A stretch of DNA of 64,000 nt, from positions 62,001 to 126,000 of the forward strand of contig NZ_LOKX01000035.1 of the NCBI RefSeq assembly GCF_002211285.1, given 5' to 3'. The notes below the pieces were generated by a model that saw only the letters and a program-made list of their open reading frames with translations, searched no databases and had not been told where the DNA came from. Positions 15,915-24,731 of this stretch are shown here, piece after piece. A program made the translations under genes and the position numbers. Each line of letters opens with the position of its first letter. The stretch's first letter is position 1. Source of the DNA: Rhizobium sp. R635. GTDB taxonomy: Bacteria; Pseudomonadota; Alphaproteobacteria; Rhizobiales; Rhizobiaceae.

Positions 15915-16367
15915 CTATTTTCCGTAGATGTCCTTCGGATCGAAATGACGCTCGTCGTCAACGATATCGAGCATCGGCTTTCCGTCCTGAAGGGTGATCG
16001 TCCGGTAGAAGCAGGAGCGCCGGCCGGTGTGGCAGGTGGCGTCGTGGCCGGCGACCTCGACTTTCAGCCAGATGGCGTCCTGATCGCAATCCGTGCGGAT
16101 TTCCTTCACAGTCTGGAGATTGCCAGAGGTTTCCCCCTTCTTCCAGATCTTGCCGCGCGAACGGCTGAAATAATGGGCCGTGCCGGTCTGGATGGTCAGC
16201 GCCAGCGCCTGCGCGTTCATATGCGCCACCATCAACAGTTCGCCGTCGCCGGCATCCGTGACGATCGCGGTGATCAGGCCGCGATCATCGAAACGCGGCG
16301 TGAAATCGCCAGCGTCTTCCAAGGTGGACTTGTCCTCGGACGGTTGATTGAAGATCAGTTGGCTCAT
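15915..16367 (-). CDS. hisI: Phosphoribosyl-AMP cyclohydrolase
   Basis: The 150-residue enzyme opens the adenine ring of phosphoribosyl-AMP in the third step of histidine synthesis. The metal sites are visible: DCDQDA (Mg2+-binding aspartates around a Cys) and CHTGRRSCFYR with two more zinc-binding cysteines. It has the cyclohydrolase domain only, not the fused HisIE. The remaining his genes are not here. Its start lies 25 bases after the folE stop on the same strand, so the two likely form an operon. Confidence 0.95.
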   Translation of the reverse strand: MSQLIFNQPSEDKSTLEDAGDFTPRFDDRGLITAIVTDAGDGELLMVAHMNAQALALTIQTGTAHYFSRSRGKIWKKGETSGNLQTVKEIRTDCDQDAIWLKVEVAGHDATCHTGRRSCFYRTITLQDGKPMLDIVDDERHFDPKDIYGK

Positions 16368-16392
16368 CGCGGCCCTCCTGAGGGAGCCGGTA

Positions 16393-17007
16393 TCAGCGGC
16401 CCCGCACCATGCTCATGAAACGGGCCTGGTCGGCCGGCTCCGTCTTGAACGTTCCCGTAAATGTTGTCGTCAGCGTGGTCGAGCCCTGCTTCTGAACGCC
16501 ACGCATCGCCATGCACATATGTTCAGCCTCGATCATCACGGCGACACCGCGCGGATTGAGCGTATCGTCGATCGCCCGGGCGATCTGCGCGGTCATGGTT
16601 TCCTGCGTCTGCAACCGGCGGCCGAAGATTTCGACGACGCGGGCAATCTTCGACAGGCCGAGCACGCGGCCATCGGGCATATAGGCGACGTGGGCCTTGC
16701 CGATGATCGGGACCATATGATGTTCGCAATGCGAATAGAACGGAATGTCCTTGACGAGGACCATGTCGTCGTAGCCGGCGACCTCCTCGAAGGTGCGGCC
16801 GAGCACGTCTTCCGGCGCCATGTCGTAGCCGGAGAAAAGCTCGCGGTAGGATTTGACGACACGGGCCGGCGTCTCGAGCAGGCCTTCACGCGTCGGATCG
16901 TCACCGGCCCAGCGCAGCAGCACGCGAACGGCTTCCTCCGCCTCCTGCTGGGAAGGGCGGTCGGACTCGCGGTTCGTCTGCGGAAAGTTCTTCACGATGG
17001 CGTCCAT
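16393..17007 (-). CDS. folE: GTP cyclohydrolase I
   Basis: The 204-residue enzyme makes 7,8-dihydroneopterin triphosphate from GTP, the first step of tetrahydrofolate synthesis. Zinc ligands are C94 and H97 in SHCEHHMVP and C165 in EHMCMAMRG. LSKIARVVEIFGRRLQTQE is the conserved core. ATG 17007 gives MDAIVKNFPQTN; longer starts up to 17058 seem unlikely, and AGGAGA lies just upstream. It is the first gene of a probable folE-hisI unit. Confidence 0.96.
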   Translation of the reverse strand: MDAIVKNFPQTNRESDRPSQQEAEEAVRVLLRWAGDDPTREGLLETPARVVKSYRELFSGYDMAPEDVLGRTFEEVAGYDDMVLVKDIPFYSHCEHHMVPIIGKAHVAYMPDGRVLGLSKIARVVEIFGRRLQTQETMTAQIARAIDDTLNPRGVAVMIEAEHMCMAMRGVQKQGSTTLTTTFTGTFKTEPADQARFMSMVRGR

Positions 17008-17314
17008 GATCAATGGTCTCCTGGTCCACATCGCGGACCCATCTGTCGGAATTGCCACTGGTCAGTCCCATGAGGGAATTCTTGCACCTTTGGCAGGCTC
17101 CGGGGCTTTCAGGGCCAATTCAGCCCGTCCGGCACGGTTTCCCAATCAAACTTACACGAGGCCATTGCATTTTCATGGCCTTCGAACGACATACATATAG
17201 GAAGACGGCCGTGCTATGTAAGTATCCTGAGAGGACACGGTGCGTTTTTTGTTTCAACGACAATAACAGGCTGAAAAACGGCCAATCCGCAGCGATTTTG
17301 GAGCGGAATCCAGC
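17008..17314. other. Divergent intergenic region between folE and the Fe-S scaffold gene
   Basis: About 300 non-coding bases between two genes read away from each other, so it should hold both promoters. I could not settle on a -35/-10 pair. No frame with a ribosome site and no terminator hairpin is apparent. Confidence 0.45.
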
Positions 17315-17761
17315 ATGGATGACATCTACAACAGCAAAATCCTCGAATTCGCAGGCAATATTCCGCTGACCGGGACGCTTGATGATGCCGATGCGAGCGC
17401 CCAGGCCCATTCCAAACTCTGCGGCTCGAAGGTGCGGATCTGGCTGAAGATGGACGGCGATACCGTGATCGGTTTTGCCCATGACGTAAAGGCATGCGCG
17501 CTCGGGCAGGCCTCGTCCTCGATCATGGCTCGCCATGTCCTTGGCGCGACATCGGGTGAAGTGCGCCAGGCGCGCCAGGACATGCTCGCCATGCTGAAGG
17601 CGGACGGCGCAGGCCCCATCGGCCGGTTCGAGGACATGCGCTACCTGCTGCCGGTGCGGGATTACAAGGCCCGTCACGCCTCGACGATGCTGACCTTCGA
17701 TGCGGTCGTCGATGCGATCGGGCAGATCGAGGCGAAACGGGCGGAAGTTATCGAGGCGTAA
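17315..17761 (+). CDS. IscU/SufU-like iron-sulfur scaffold protein, third Cys replaced by His
   Basis: The 148-residue protein has the IscU/NifU N-terminal fold. Two of the three cluster-binding cysteines are visible, C36 in KLCGSKV and C61 in KACALGQASSS. The third is replaced: the segment corresponding to the last Cys reads KARHASTML, with His121 at that place. A zinc- or cluster-binding role is still possible because His can be a ligand. It stands beside yidD (stop and start five bases apart) and away from any suf or isc cluster, so its link to Fe-S assembly is inferred from fold alone. Confidence 0.82.
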   Translation: MDDIYNSKILEFAGNIPLTGTLDDADASAQAHSKLCGSKVRIWLKMDGDTVIGFAHDVKACALGQASSSIMARHVLGATSGEVRQARQDMLAMLKADGAGPIGRFEDMRYLLPVRDYKARHASTMLTFDAVVDAIGQIEAKRAEVIEA

Positions 17762-17766
17762 CCGGG

Positions 17767-18171
17767 ATGTGCGAGTTCTGTGCCCTGCAGGCCAGCGATG
17801 AGGACGACGGCGGCGCCGCCGGATCCGAAAAGCCGCGCAAAACGGTGGCACACCGTTCCCGCAACTATGCCGGCGCCTTCCGCAAGACTCCCGATCGCCT
17901 GCTCGGCATGGGGCTGATCCGTCTCTATCAACTGACGCTTTCGGGCTTTGTCGGCAATTCCTGCCGCCATATCCCGACCTGCTCGGAATATGGCTACGAG
18001 TCGATCGCCCGCCACGGCCTTTGGGCAGGGGGCTGGATGACGCTCTTTCGCGTCGGCCGCTGCGGCCCGGGCGGGACCAGCGGGCTCGACCAGGTGCCGG
18101 AGACGCTCGGCGACAGTTTTCGTTGGTGGACCCCGTGGCGCTATCTCGCCCTCGGACGCAAGAGAGGGTGA
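17767..18171 (+). CDS. yidD: Membrane protein insertion efficiency factor YidD
   Basis: The 134-residue protein has the YidD core LIRLYQLTLSGFVGNSCRHIPTCSEYGYESI (about 50-80), including the conserved CRHIPTCSEY motif, then the GGWMTLFRVGRCGPGG segment. YidD is a small peripheral membrane protein that helps YidC insert proteins. The N-terminal 45 residues form an extension with a CEFC pair (residues 2-5) not found in the short E. coli protein. It usually sits with rnpA and yidC; here it follows an Fe-S scaffold-like gene instead, closely enough for an operon. Confidence 0.93.
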   Translation: MCEFCALQASDEDDGGAAGSEKPRKTVAHRSRNYAGAFRKTPDRLLGMGLIRLYQLTLSGFVGNSCRHIPTCSEYGYESIARHGLWAGGWMTLFRVGRCGPGGTSGLDQVPETLGDSFRWWTPWRYLALGRKRG

Positions 18172-18254
18172 GCGCAGCAACCAAGCGTGAGGCGCGGGTC
18201 ACCGTTCAGTGACCGTGATCTCGAGCGCGGAGGAGAGGAGGAGAGCGAGTGGCT

Positions 18255-18782
18255 ATGAGCATGTTTGTTGCCCTTCTGCACAGCATCGTGCTGACTCCCG
18301 ACCGCCGGGTCATCATGGAGGATCTGCGCGCACTTGCCAAAGAGCTTGGCTATCGCGAGCCACGCACGCTGGTTTCAACCGGCAATCTGGTCTTCGAGGC
18401 AGACGGAATGCGGCCGCATGAACTCGAGGTCGCGCTGGAAGAGGGCTTCGAAGAGAAGTTCGGCAAGCATGTCGATATCATCGTACGCAGCGACTGCACC
18501 TGGATGGCGCTCTGCGGCACCAATCCCTTTCGGGATGGCAGCGGAGACCAGGTCATCGTCCGGGTCATGCGCCTGCCGATCGACCCGGAAAAGGTGGAGG
18601 CGCTGAAGCCGCTAATGGCGGAAGGCCAGCGCATCGCGGTCGTCGGCGGCGACCTCTGGATCGATTTCGCCGGCAAGCCGAGCCAATCCAAGCTGCTCTC
18701 GGCGCTGACGACCAAGCGGCTCGGCATCGGCACGATGCGCAACTGGAATACGGTTTGCGGCCTCGCCCAAATGATCATGTAG
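18255..18782 (+). CDS. DUF1697 family protein
   Basis: The 175-residue soluble protein matches DUF1697, whose members begin with a YVALLRGINVG-type strand; here it reads MSMFVALLHSIVLT. Other family marks are LVSTGNLVFEAD near residue 45 and the closing block around MRNWNTVCGLAQM. Function is unknown. A GGAGGAG run precedes three possible starts (GTG 18249, ATG 18255, ATG 18261); 18255 is the middle choice. It is a single gene upstream of thrS. Confidence 0.82.
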   Translation: MSMFVALLHSIVLTPDRRVIMEDLRALAKELGYREPRTLVSTGNLVFEADGMRPHELEVALEEGFEEKFGKHVDIIVRSDCTWMALCGTNPFRDGSGDQVIVRVMRLPIDPEKVEALKPLMAEGQRIAVVGGDLWIDFAGKPSQSKLLSALTTKRLGIGTMRNWNTVCGLAQMIM

Positions 18783-18903
18783 ACCGGGCATCTTCTTTAC
18801 TCCCGCGGAAAATCTGAGTATCAGGCGGCAGCGCATCCAGCAAAGGGAAGCGCGTCGTTGCAACCACCCGCATTCGTTGGCGGGACTGGACAAGGAGAAT
18901 TCG

Positions 18904-20910
18904 ATGTCTGAAGCCATTTCCCTGACATTTCCCGATGGTTCGGTGCGCAGCTTCCCGGCTGGCGCGACCGGCAGGGATGTCGCCGAATCCATTTCGAAGT
19001 CGCTCGCCAAGAGCGCCGTCGCCATTGCGATCGACGGCGATGTGCGCGACCTTTCCGATGCCGTGACCGACGGCAAGATCGAGATCATCACCCGCAAGGA
19101 TGGCCGCGCGCTGGAACTCATCCGGCATGACGCTGCGCATGTGATGGCCGAAGCCGTACAGGAGCTGTGGCCCGGCACGCAGGTGACGATCGGCCCCGTG
19201 ATCGAAAACGGCTTCTATTACGATTTCGCCAAGAACGAGCCCTTCACGCCCGACGATCTGCCGAAGATCGAAAAGAAGATGAAGGAGATCATTGCCCGCA
19301 ACGCGCCCTTCACCAAGCAGATCTGGTCACGCGAGAAGGCCAAGGAGGTCTTTGCCGCCAAGGGTGAAAACTACAAGGTCGAGCTCGTCGATGCGATCCC
19401 GGAAGGGCAGGATCTGAAGATCTACAATCAGGGCGAATGGTTCGACCTCTGCCGCGGCCCGCACATGGCCTCCACCGGCCAGATCGGCACGGCCTTCAAG
19501 CTGATGAAGGTTGCCGGCGCCTATTGGCGCGGCGACAGCAACAACGCCATGCTGTCGCGCATCTACGGCACGGCATGGGCCGACCAAGCCGATCTCGACA
19601 ATTATCTGCATATGCTGGCGGAAGCCGAAAAGCGCGACCACCGCAAGCTCGGCCGCGAAATGGACCTGTTCCATTTTCAGGAAGAGGGTCCGGGCGTCGT
19701 CTTCTGGCACGGCAAGGGCTGGCGCATCTTCCAGTCGCTCGTCTCCTATATGCGCCGCCGGCTCGCCGTCGATTATGAAGAAGTCAACGCGCCGCAGGTG
19801 CTCGACACTTCGCTCTGGGAAACCTCGGGGCACTGGGGCTGGTATCAGGAAAACATGTTCGCCGTGAAATCGGCGCATGCGATGACGCATCCCGAAGACA
19901 AGGAAGCTGACAATCGCGTCTTTGCGCTGAAGCCGATGAACTGCCCCGGCCACGTGCAGATCTTCAAGCATGGCCTGAAGTCCTATCGCGAACTGCCGAT
20001 CCGTCTGGCGGAGTTCGGCCTGGTTCATCGCTATGAGCCCTCGGGCGCGCTGCATGGTCTGATGCGCGTGCGCGGCTTCACGCAGGACGACGCGCACATC
20101 TTCTGCACTGACGAGCAGATGGCCGCCGAATGCCTGAAGATCAACGATCTCATCCTTTCGGTCTACGAAGATTTCGGCTTCAAGGAAATCGTCGTCAAGC
20201 TTTCCACCCGTCCGGAAAAGCGCGTCGGTTCCGACGCGCTCTGGGATCGCGCCGAAGCCGTCATGACCGACGTGCTGAAGACGATCGAGGCGCAGTCAGA
20301 AGGCCGCATCAAGACCGGCATCCTGCCGGGCGAGGGCGCTTTCTACGGGCCGAAGTTCGAATATACGCTGAAGGACGCGATCGGCCGTGAATGGCAGTGC
20401 GGCACGACGCAGGTCGACTTCAACCTGCCGGAACGCTTCGGCGCCTTCTATATCGACAGCAACTCCGAAAAGACGCAGCCGGTGATGATCCATCGCGCCA
20501 TCTGCGGCTCGATGGAGCGCTTCCTCGGCATCCTGATCGAGAACTTCGCCGGCCATATGCCGCTCTGGGTATCGCCGCTGCAGGTGGTGGTCGCGACGAT
20601 CACCTCGGAAGCAGATGCCTACGGGCTTGAAGTGGCCGAGGCGCTGCGCGAGGCCGGCCTCAACGTCGAGACCGACTTCCGCAACGAGAAGATCAACTAC
20701 AAGATCCGCGAGCATTCGGTCACCAAGGTTCCCGTCATCATCGTCTGCGGCAGGAAAGAGGCCGAGGAGCGCACGGTCAACATCCGCCGTCTCGGCAGCC
20801 AGGATCAGGTTTCGATGGGGCTCGACGCCGCCGTCGGGAGCCTTGCCCTCGAGGCGACGCCGCCCGACGTTCGCCGCAAGGCCGAAGCAAAGAAAGCCAG
20901 GGCGGCCTGA
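18904..20910 (+). CDS. thrS: Threonyl-tRNA synthetase
   Basis: The 668-residue class II synthetase charges tRNA-Thr. In order it shows a TGS domain (about 1-65), the editing domain with RHDAAHVMAEAV and DLCRGPHM, the catalytic core with MNCPGHVQIFK and RGFTQDDAHIF, and a C-terminal anticodon-binding domain (about 560-660). Length is typical of full-size bacterial ThrRS. The ATG at 18904 lies behind AAGGAGAATTCG. I see no T-box or operator-like leader in the 120 bases upstream. A strong hairpin follows the gene. Confidence 0.97.
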   Translation: MSEAISLTFPDGSVRSFPAGATGRDVAESISKSLAKSAVAIAIDGDVRDLSDAVTDGKIEIITRKDGRALELIRHDAAHVMAEAVQELWPGTQVTIGPVIENGFYYDFAKNEPFTPDDLPKIEKKMKEIIARNAPFTKQIWSREKAKEVFAAKGENYKVELVDAIPEGQDLKIYNQGEWFDLCRGPHMASTGQIGTAFKLMKVAGAYWRGDSNNAMLSRIYGTAWADQADLDNYLHMLAEAEKRDHRKLGREMDLFHFQEEGPGVVFWHGKGWRIFQSLVSYMRRRLAVDYEEVNAPQVLDTSLWETSGHWGWYQENMFAVKSAHAMTHPEDKEADNRVFALKPMNCPGHVQIFKHGLKSYRELPIRLAEFGLVHRYEPSGALHGLMRVRGFTQDDAHIFCTDEQMAAECLKINDLILSVYEDFGFKEIVVKLSTRPEKRVGSDALWDRAEAVMTDVLKTIEAQSEGRIKTGILPGEGAFYGPKFEYTLKDAIGREWQCGTTQVDFNLPERFGAFYIDSNSEKTQPVMIHRAICGSMERFLGILIENFAGHMPLWVSPLQVVVATITSEADAYGLEVAEALREAGLNVETDFRNEKINYKIREHSVTKVPVIIVCGRKEAEERTVNIRRLGSQDQVSMGLDAAVGSLALEATPPDVRRKAEAKKARAA

Positions 20911-20925
20911 AAATCGCTTGAATAC

Positions 20926-20949
20926 GACAGCGCCGACCTCGGCGCTGTC
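20926..20949 (+). terminator. Hairpin after thrS, possible terminator
   Basis: GACAGCGCC and GGCGCTGTC form a 9-base-pair stem (extendable to 11) 15 bases past the thrS stop. No T tract follows on either strand, so it may stabilise the mRNA end instead of terminating on its own. Confidence 0.45.
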
Positions 20950-21065
20950 GGAAACCGCGCCAACCTGCACTTCGAAAAATCTTCCCGCCAATCATTGAAA
21001 TTCGCCCGAAGCGCTGGCCGATTTGCGCGATCGCTATAGCGCGTCGGAAACGGGTGCTTGGCAGA

Positions 21066-22169
21066 TCAATCGAGGCTGGCGCCGTCGCCGCCGGCCTGCG
21101 GTACGAGCTGTTCGTATGAGGGCAACGGCGCCTCTGGAGCCGGCTGGACACCCGGGGGCGAGGGCGTGCCGGCCGGCACCTGCTGCACGGTGCGCGCCGC
21201 AGGGCTCTCGGGCTGCTGCGGCTGCTGGTCCTTCATCAGGACTTCGACATCGGTGTTCCTGCCGGCGGCGATGGTGAAATCGCGCTGGTAGATCTTGTCC
21301 TTGTTGCGGGCGACGGCCGAATATTCGCCTTCGGCGAGAACCATGGTTGGAAAGGCGCTGACGCTTTCGCCGACGCTGTCGCCGGCTGCCGTCAGGATCG
21401 ACCAGGCCGTATCGGCGATCGCCTCGCCGCCTGCTTCGGAAACCAGCTTGAAGGTGACCTGCGCGGCGCGGTGCTGGATCGTCGCTTCCGTCAGCTTGCC
21501 GGCCTCGACCTGGATGTCGGCGCGGATGACGGCGTTGACGCTGCCATATTCGGAAACGATGTGATAGGTGCCGGCATTGAGGCGCACCACCGTGTTCGGC
21601 GAGACGTCGGCCACGACCAGACCACGCTCGCCGTCGTCGCGTACTTCCGAGGAATAGATCGAGAAGCTCAACTGGTCCGGGCGGATGCGGGCATCGGCGC
21701 CGGAGACGGCGTTGAGCAGCAGGCCGCCGGCATCGAGCACCATCACCTGCTTGTCGACTTCGCCATCGGTGGGCACGGTCAGTTTCTTGGTGACGCCGGC
21801 GCGGCCGAAGGAGACGTTGACGAAATAATCACCGGGGGCGAGCTGAAAGTCGGCGGGGCCGCCCTTGGCGCTGGCGATCAGCGGCAGCTTGCCGTCGGTG
21901 CCGGCGATCGGGCTGAAGACATACCAGGAGAGACCGTCCTCGACAGGCGTGCCGTCGGCCGTCAGCTTGGCTTCCATTGCGACGTCGCGCAGCTTGGTGC
22001 CTTCGGGCGCCGTGCCGGGCGCGATGAAGGCGTTCAGCTTGGGCATCTTCGAGCTCGAATCGAGCTGTTTGAATTCCTTGAAGGCATCCTGCGCGCCGGC
22101 GCCGAAGGGCATCAAGACCATCAGGGCGATGGCGAGGCCGGTGCGTGCAAGAGGCGAAATGCCAAACAT
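21066..22169 (-). CDS. Secreted beta-rich hypothetical protein
   Basis: The 367-residue protein starts with a clean signal peptide (MFGISPLARTGLAIALMVLM, then FGAGA, cut before QD). The mature part is built of repeated strand-rich segments of about 70 residues (for example LNAGTYHIVSEYG, LAPGDYFVNVSFG, LAEGEYSAVARNK), reminiscent of carboxypeptidase-regulatory-like or Ig-type modules. A Gln/Pro-rich C-terminal tail (about 310-367) follows. There is no enzyme motif. ATG 22169 fits the signal peptide; a GTG at 22211 is also open. It is divergent from the nitroreductase gene. I do not know its role. Confidence 0.7.
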   Translation of the reverse strand: MFGISPLARTGLAIALMVLMPFGAGAQDAFKEFKQLDSSSKMPKLNAFIAPGTAPEGTKLRDVAMEAKLTADGTPVEDGLSWYVFSPIAGTDGKLPLIASAKGGPADFQLAPGDYFVNVSFGRAGVTKKLTVPTDGEVDKQVMVLDAGGLLLNAVSGADARIRPDQLSFSIYSSEVRDDGERGLVVADVSPNTVVRLNAGTYHIVSEYGSVNAVIRADIQVEAGKLTEATIQHRAAQVTFKLVSEAGGEAIADTAWSILTAAGDSVGESVSAFPTMVLAEGEYSAVARNKDKIYQRDFTIAAGRNTDVEVLMKDQQPQQPESPAARTVQQVPAGTPSPPGVQPAPEAPLPSYEQLVPQAGGDGASLD

Positions 22170-22282
22170 CTGTTTCGTGAACCGATTGACTTCTGAAATC
22201 GCAAAGGCCACTTCAAGACCAACGCGATGGCAAATTCAAGACCCACCTTTTGCAGCAGCATAAAAATGAAAGTTTCTCCCGC

Positions 22283-22867
22283 ATGAAATCCGATATCAAG
22301 CTGATCGACTATCTCGCCGTGCGCCGCTCCATCCCCGCTTTCCAGATGTGCGAACCAGGCCCTGAGAAGGCCGAGATCGAGGAGATCCTGAGGCTTGCCT
22401 CGCGCGTTCCCGATCACGGCAAGATCGCGCCGTGGCGCTTCATCGTCTATCGCGGAGAGCAGCGCGAAAAGCTCGGCGAGGCGCTGCTGAAGCTCGCGCT
22501 CGAGACGAAGCCCGAACTTTCCGAAGAGATGATCCAGGTCGAGCGCACCCGCTTCACCCGCGCGCCTGTCGTCGTCGCCGTGGTCAGCAAGGCGGGACCG
22601 CATATCAAGATCCCGGAATGGGAGCAGCTGATGTCGGCGGGCGCGCTCTGCCTCAACGTCATTCTCGCCGCCAATGCCAGCGGTTACGTCGCCAACTGGC
22701 TGACGGAGTGGTTCGCCTATGACGAGCGCGCCTATCCGCTGCTCGGCGTCGGGCCCGGCGAAAAAGTGGCGGGCTTCATCCATATCGGCTCGACGACATT
22801 TCCGGCGATCGAACGGCCGCGGCCGGAGCTTGCCGATACGGTGACCTGGGTCGGCGGAGAGGACTGA
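22283..22867 (+). CDS. Nitroreductase family protein
   Basis: The 194-residue flavoprotein belongs to the nitroreductase fold. The FMN-phosphate-binding RRSIPAF and the SRVPDHGKIAPWRF block near residue 35-50 are visible, as is the NWLTEWFAYDE region and the closing GFIHIG strand. It resembles the YdjA-like small group more than NfsB. The physiological substrate is unknown. ATG 22283 gives MKSDIKLIDYLAVRRS; a TTG at 22250 is less likely. Its stop shares a base with the next start (TGATG), so it is coupled to the flavin reductase-like gene. Confidence 0.88.
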   Translation: MKSDIKLIDYLAVRRSIPAFQMCEPGPEKAEIEEILRLASRVPDHGKIAPWRFIVYRGEQREKLGEALLKLALETKPELSEEMIQVERTRFTRAPVVVAVVSKAGPHIKIPEWEQLMSAGALCLNVILAANASGYVANWLTEWFAYDERAYPLLGVGPGEKVAGFIHIGSTTFPAIERPRPELADTVTWVGGED

Positions 22868-23484
22868 TGTTCTACACGACGGACAGCAACCGGCACGGGC
22901 TCGCACACGACCCCTTCAAGGCGATCGTATCGCCACGCCCGATCGGCTGGATCGGCAGCAAGGGCAGGGACGGTTCGATCAACCTCGCGCCCTATTCCTT
23001 CTTCAACGCCATTGCCGATCGGCCGAAGCTGGTGATGTTTTCCTCCGCTGGGCGAAAGGACAGCCAGCGCAATGCGGCTGAGACCGGCGTCTTCACCTGC
23101 AATTTCGTCAGCCGCGATCTCGCCGAAAAGATGAACCTCTCCTCGGCGGCGCTGCCCTATGGCAGCAGTGAATTCGACTTCGCGGGCCTGACGCCGAAGC
23201 AGGCCGAACTGATCGATGCGCCCTATGTCGCGGAAGCTTTCGCCGTACTCGAATGCAAGGTCACCGAGATCATCGAGCCGAAAACGCTGTCGGGGGCGCC
23301 GTCTGAAAACGTGCTCGTCTTCGGCGAGGTGGTCGGCATCCATATCGACGAAGCGATCGTCAGGGACGGCCGGCTCGACATGTCGATCGCCCGGCCTGTC
23401 GCGCGCATGGGCTACATGGATTACAGCGAAGGCAGCGATGTTTTCGAGATGTTCCGGCCGCACGTGCCAAAAGCGGAGGCCTGA
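22867..23484 (+). CDS. Flavin reductase-like (FMN-binding split barrel) protein
   Basis: The 205-residue protein has the flavin reductase/DIM6-NTAB fold, with SPRPIGWIGSKGRDGSINLAPYSFFNA near residues 22-50 as the FMN-binding signature and CNFVSRDLAEKMN further on. It could deliver reduced flavin or bind FMN itself. It overlaps the nitroreductase gene by one base, so the two flavin proteins are probably made together. The physiological reaction is not known. Confidence 0.87.
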   Translation: MFYTTDSNRHGLAHDPFKAIVSPRPIGWIGSKGRDGSINLAPYSFFNAIADRPKLVMFSSAGRKDSQRNAAETGVFTCNFVSRDLAEKMNLSSAALPYGSSEFDFAGLTPKQAELIDAPYVAEAFAVLECKVTEIIEPKTLSGAPSENVLVFGEVVGIHIDEAIVRDGRLDMSIARPVARMGYMDYSEGSDVFEMFRPHVPKAEA

Positions 23485-23600
23485 GCGCAAGGCATACAAA
23501 GGCTTAAGAAATATGGTGAACCAATCTTAAACCTTTTGTCGCTACGGTCACAGCATTGAATGAAACGCGAAGGAATCGCGTTCAAGTGCTGGGGCGTCGT

Positions 23601-24731
23601 GTGATCGTAGAAGCTTTCCTTCGTTGGATCGAAACCGCCAAGACCGGCGATCGGGCTCGGGCCGCGAATGCGCTCGGGCGAGCTTATCTGCAGTCCGATA
23701 TGTCTCAAGAAGAGCGGAAGGCGGCCGAGATGGCTATGACCTTCCTTCTCGACGATCCATCGCCGCGGGTGCGGCTTGCGCTTGCCGAATCAATCGCCTG
23801 GTCGCCCGATGCGCCGCGCAGCCTGGTTCTTTCGCTTGCCGAAGACCAGCCTGAGGTCGCCTGCCACGCCGTCACCTGTTCACCGCTTTTGAGCGATACC
23901 GATCTCGTCGATCTTGCCGCGCGCGGCAATGGCGCCACCCGCATGCTGATTGCAGCCAGAGCCCATGTCACGCGCCCGGTCTCTGCCGCCCTTGCGGAGG
24001 TCGGCGACGAGGAAGAAGTGCTCTGCCTGCTCGAGAACGACGGCGCGGCGATCTCGACGCAATCGCTGAAACGCATCGCCGAACGGCTCGGCGACAGCTG
24101 CGACATCCGCAACCTGCTTCTCGACCGCAGCGATCTTCCTGCAGATGCCCGACAGCTGCTCACCCAGCATGTCAGCAATGCGCTGATCGGCTTGCCGCTG
24201 GCGCAGGCGGTGATCGGCCTGCAGCGGCTCCAGCGCATCAGCCGCGAGGCGACCGAGGCCGCCATCATTTCACTTGCCGGCGACATTGCGCCGCGCGAAA
24301 TACCCGATCTCGTCGAACATCTGCGCCTCAACGGCCGGCTGACGCCATCCTTCCTGATGCACGCGCTCTGCGCCGGCAAGGTGGATTTCTTCGCTGCCGC
24401 GATCGTCGCTCTGACAGGCTGCGGCGAGCGCCGGGTGCGGTCGATCCTGGCGACCGGGCGCATGCATGCTGTGCGCGCACTCTACGAATCCGCCGGCCTG
24501 CCGAGGGATATCAGCGTCATCTTCGTCGAAGCCACACTGCTTTGGAGGGATGCCGCCAGAAAGGCGCCGGGCAGCGTGCTCGGCAATATTTGCGGCCGTC
24601 TTCTCGAAAAATTCCGCCATCACGACGGCTCGCACAGCGCTGTCGGCGAATTGCTCGATATGGTGGAAAAGCTTGGTGTCGCCGAACAGCGTCAATCGGC
24701 CCGTGTCTATGCGGCGCTTGCGGCGGCTTAG
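23601..24731 (+). CDS. DUF2336 family helical-repeat protein
   Basis: The 376-residue soluble protein is all-helical with HEAT-like repeats (for example PSPRVRLALAESIAWSP) and matches DUF2336, a family of alphaproteobacteria with no established role. No catalytic motif is seen. A GTG at 23601, behind GGGG, gives MIVEAFLRWIETAKTGDRA. A TTG at 23556 would add 15 basic residues. The last four bases overlap the stop of the convergent gene at 24728-25150. Confidence 0.78.
   Translation: MIVEAFLRWIETAKTGDRARAANALGRAYLQSDMSQEERKAAEMAMTFLLDDPSPRVRLALAESIAWSPDAPRSLVLSLAEDQPEVACHAVTCSPLLSDTDLVDLAARGNGATRMLIAARAHVTRPVSAALAEVGDEEEVLCLLENDGAAISTQSLKRIAERLGDSCDIRNLLLDRSDLPADARQLLTQHVSNALIGLPLAQAVIGLQRLQRISREATEAAIISLAGDIAPREIPDLVEHLRLNGRLTPSFLMHALCAGKVDFFAAAIVALTGCGERRVRSILATGRMHAVRALYESAGLPRDISVIFVEATLLWRDAARKAPGSVLGNICGRLLEKFRHHDGSHSAVGELLDMVEKLGVAEQRQSARVYAALAAA

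Noticed and set aside
18783..18903. T-box or operator leader before thrS
   Set aside because: No T-box sequence and no anticodon-like stem pattern; only a plain ribosome site is seen.
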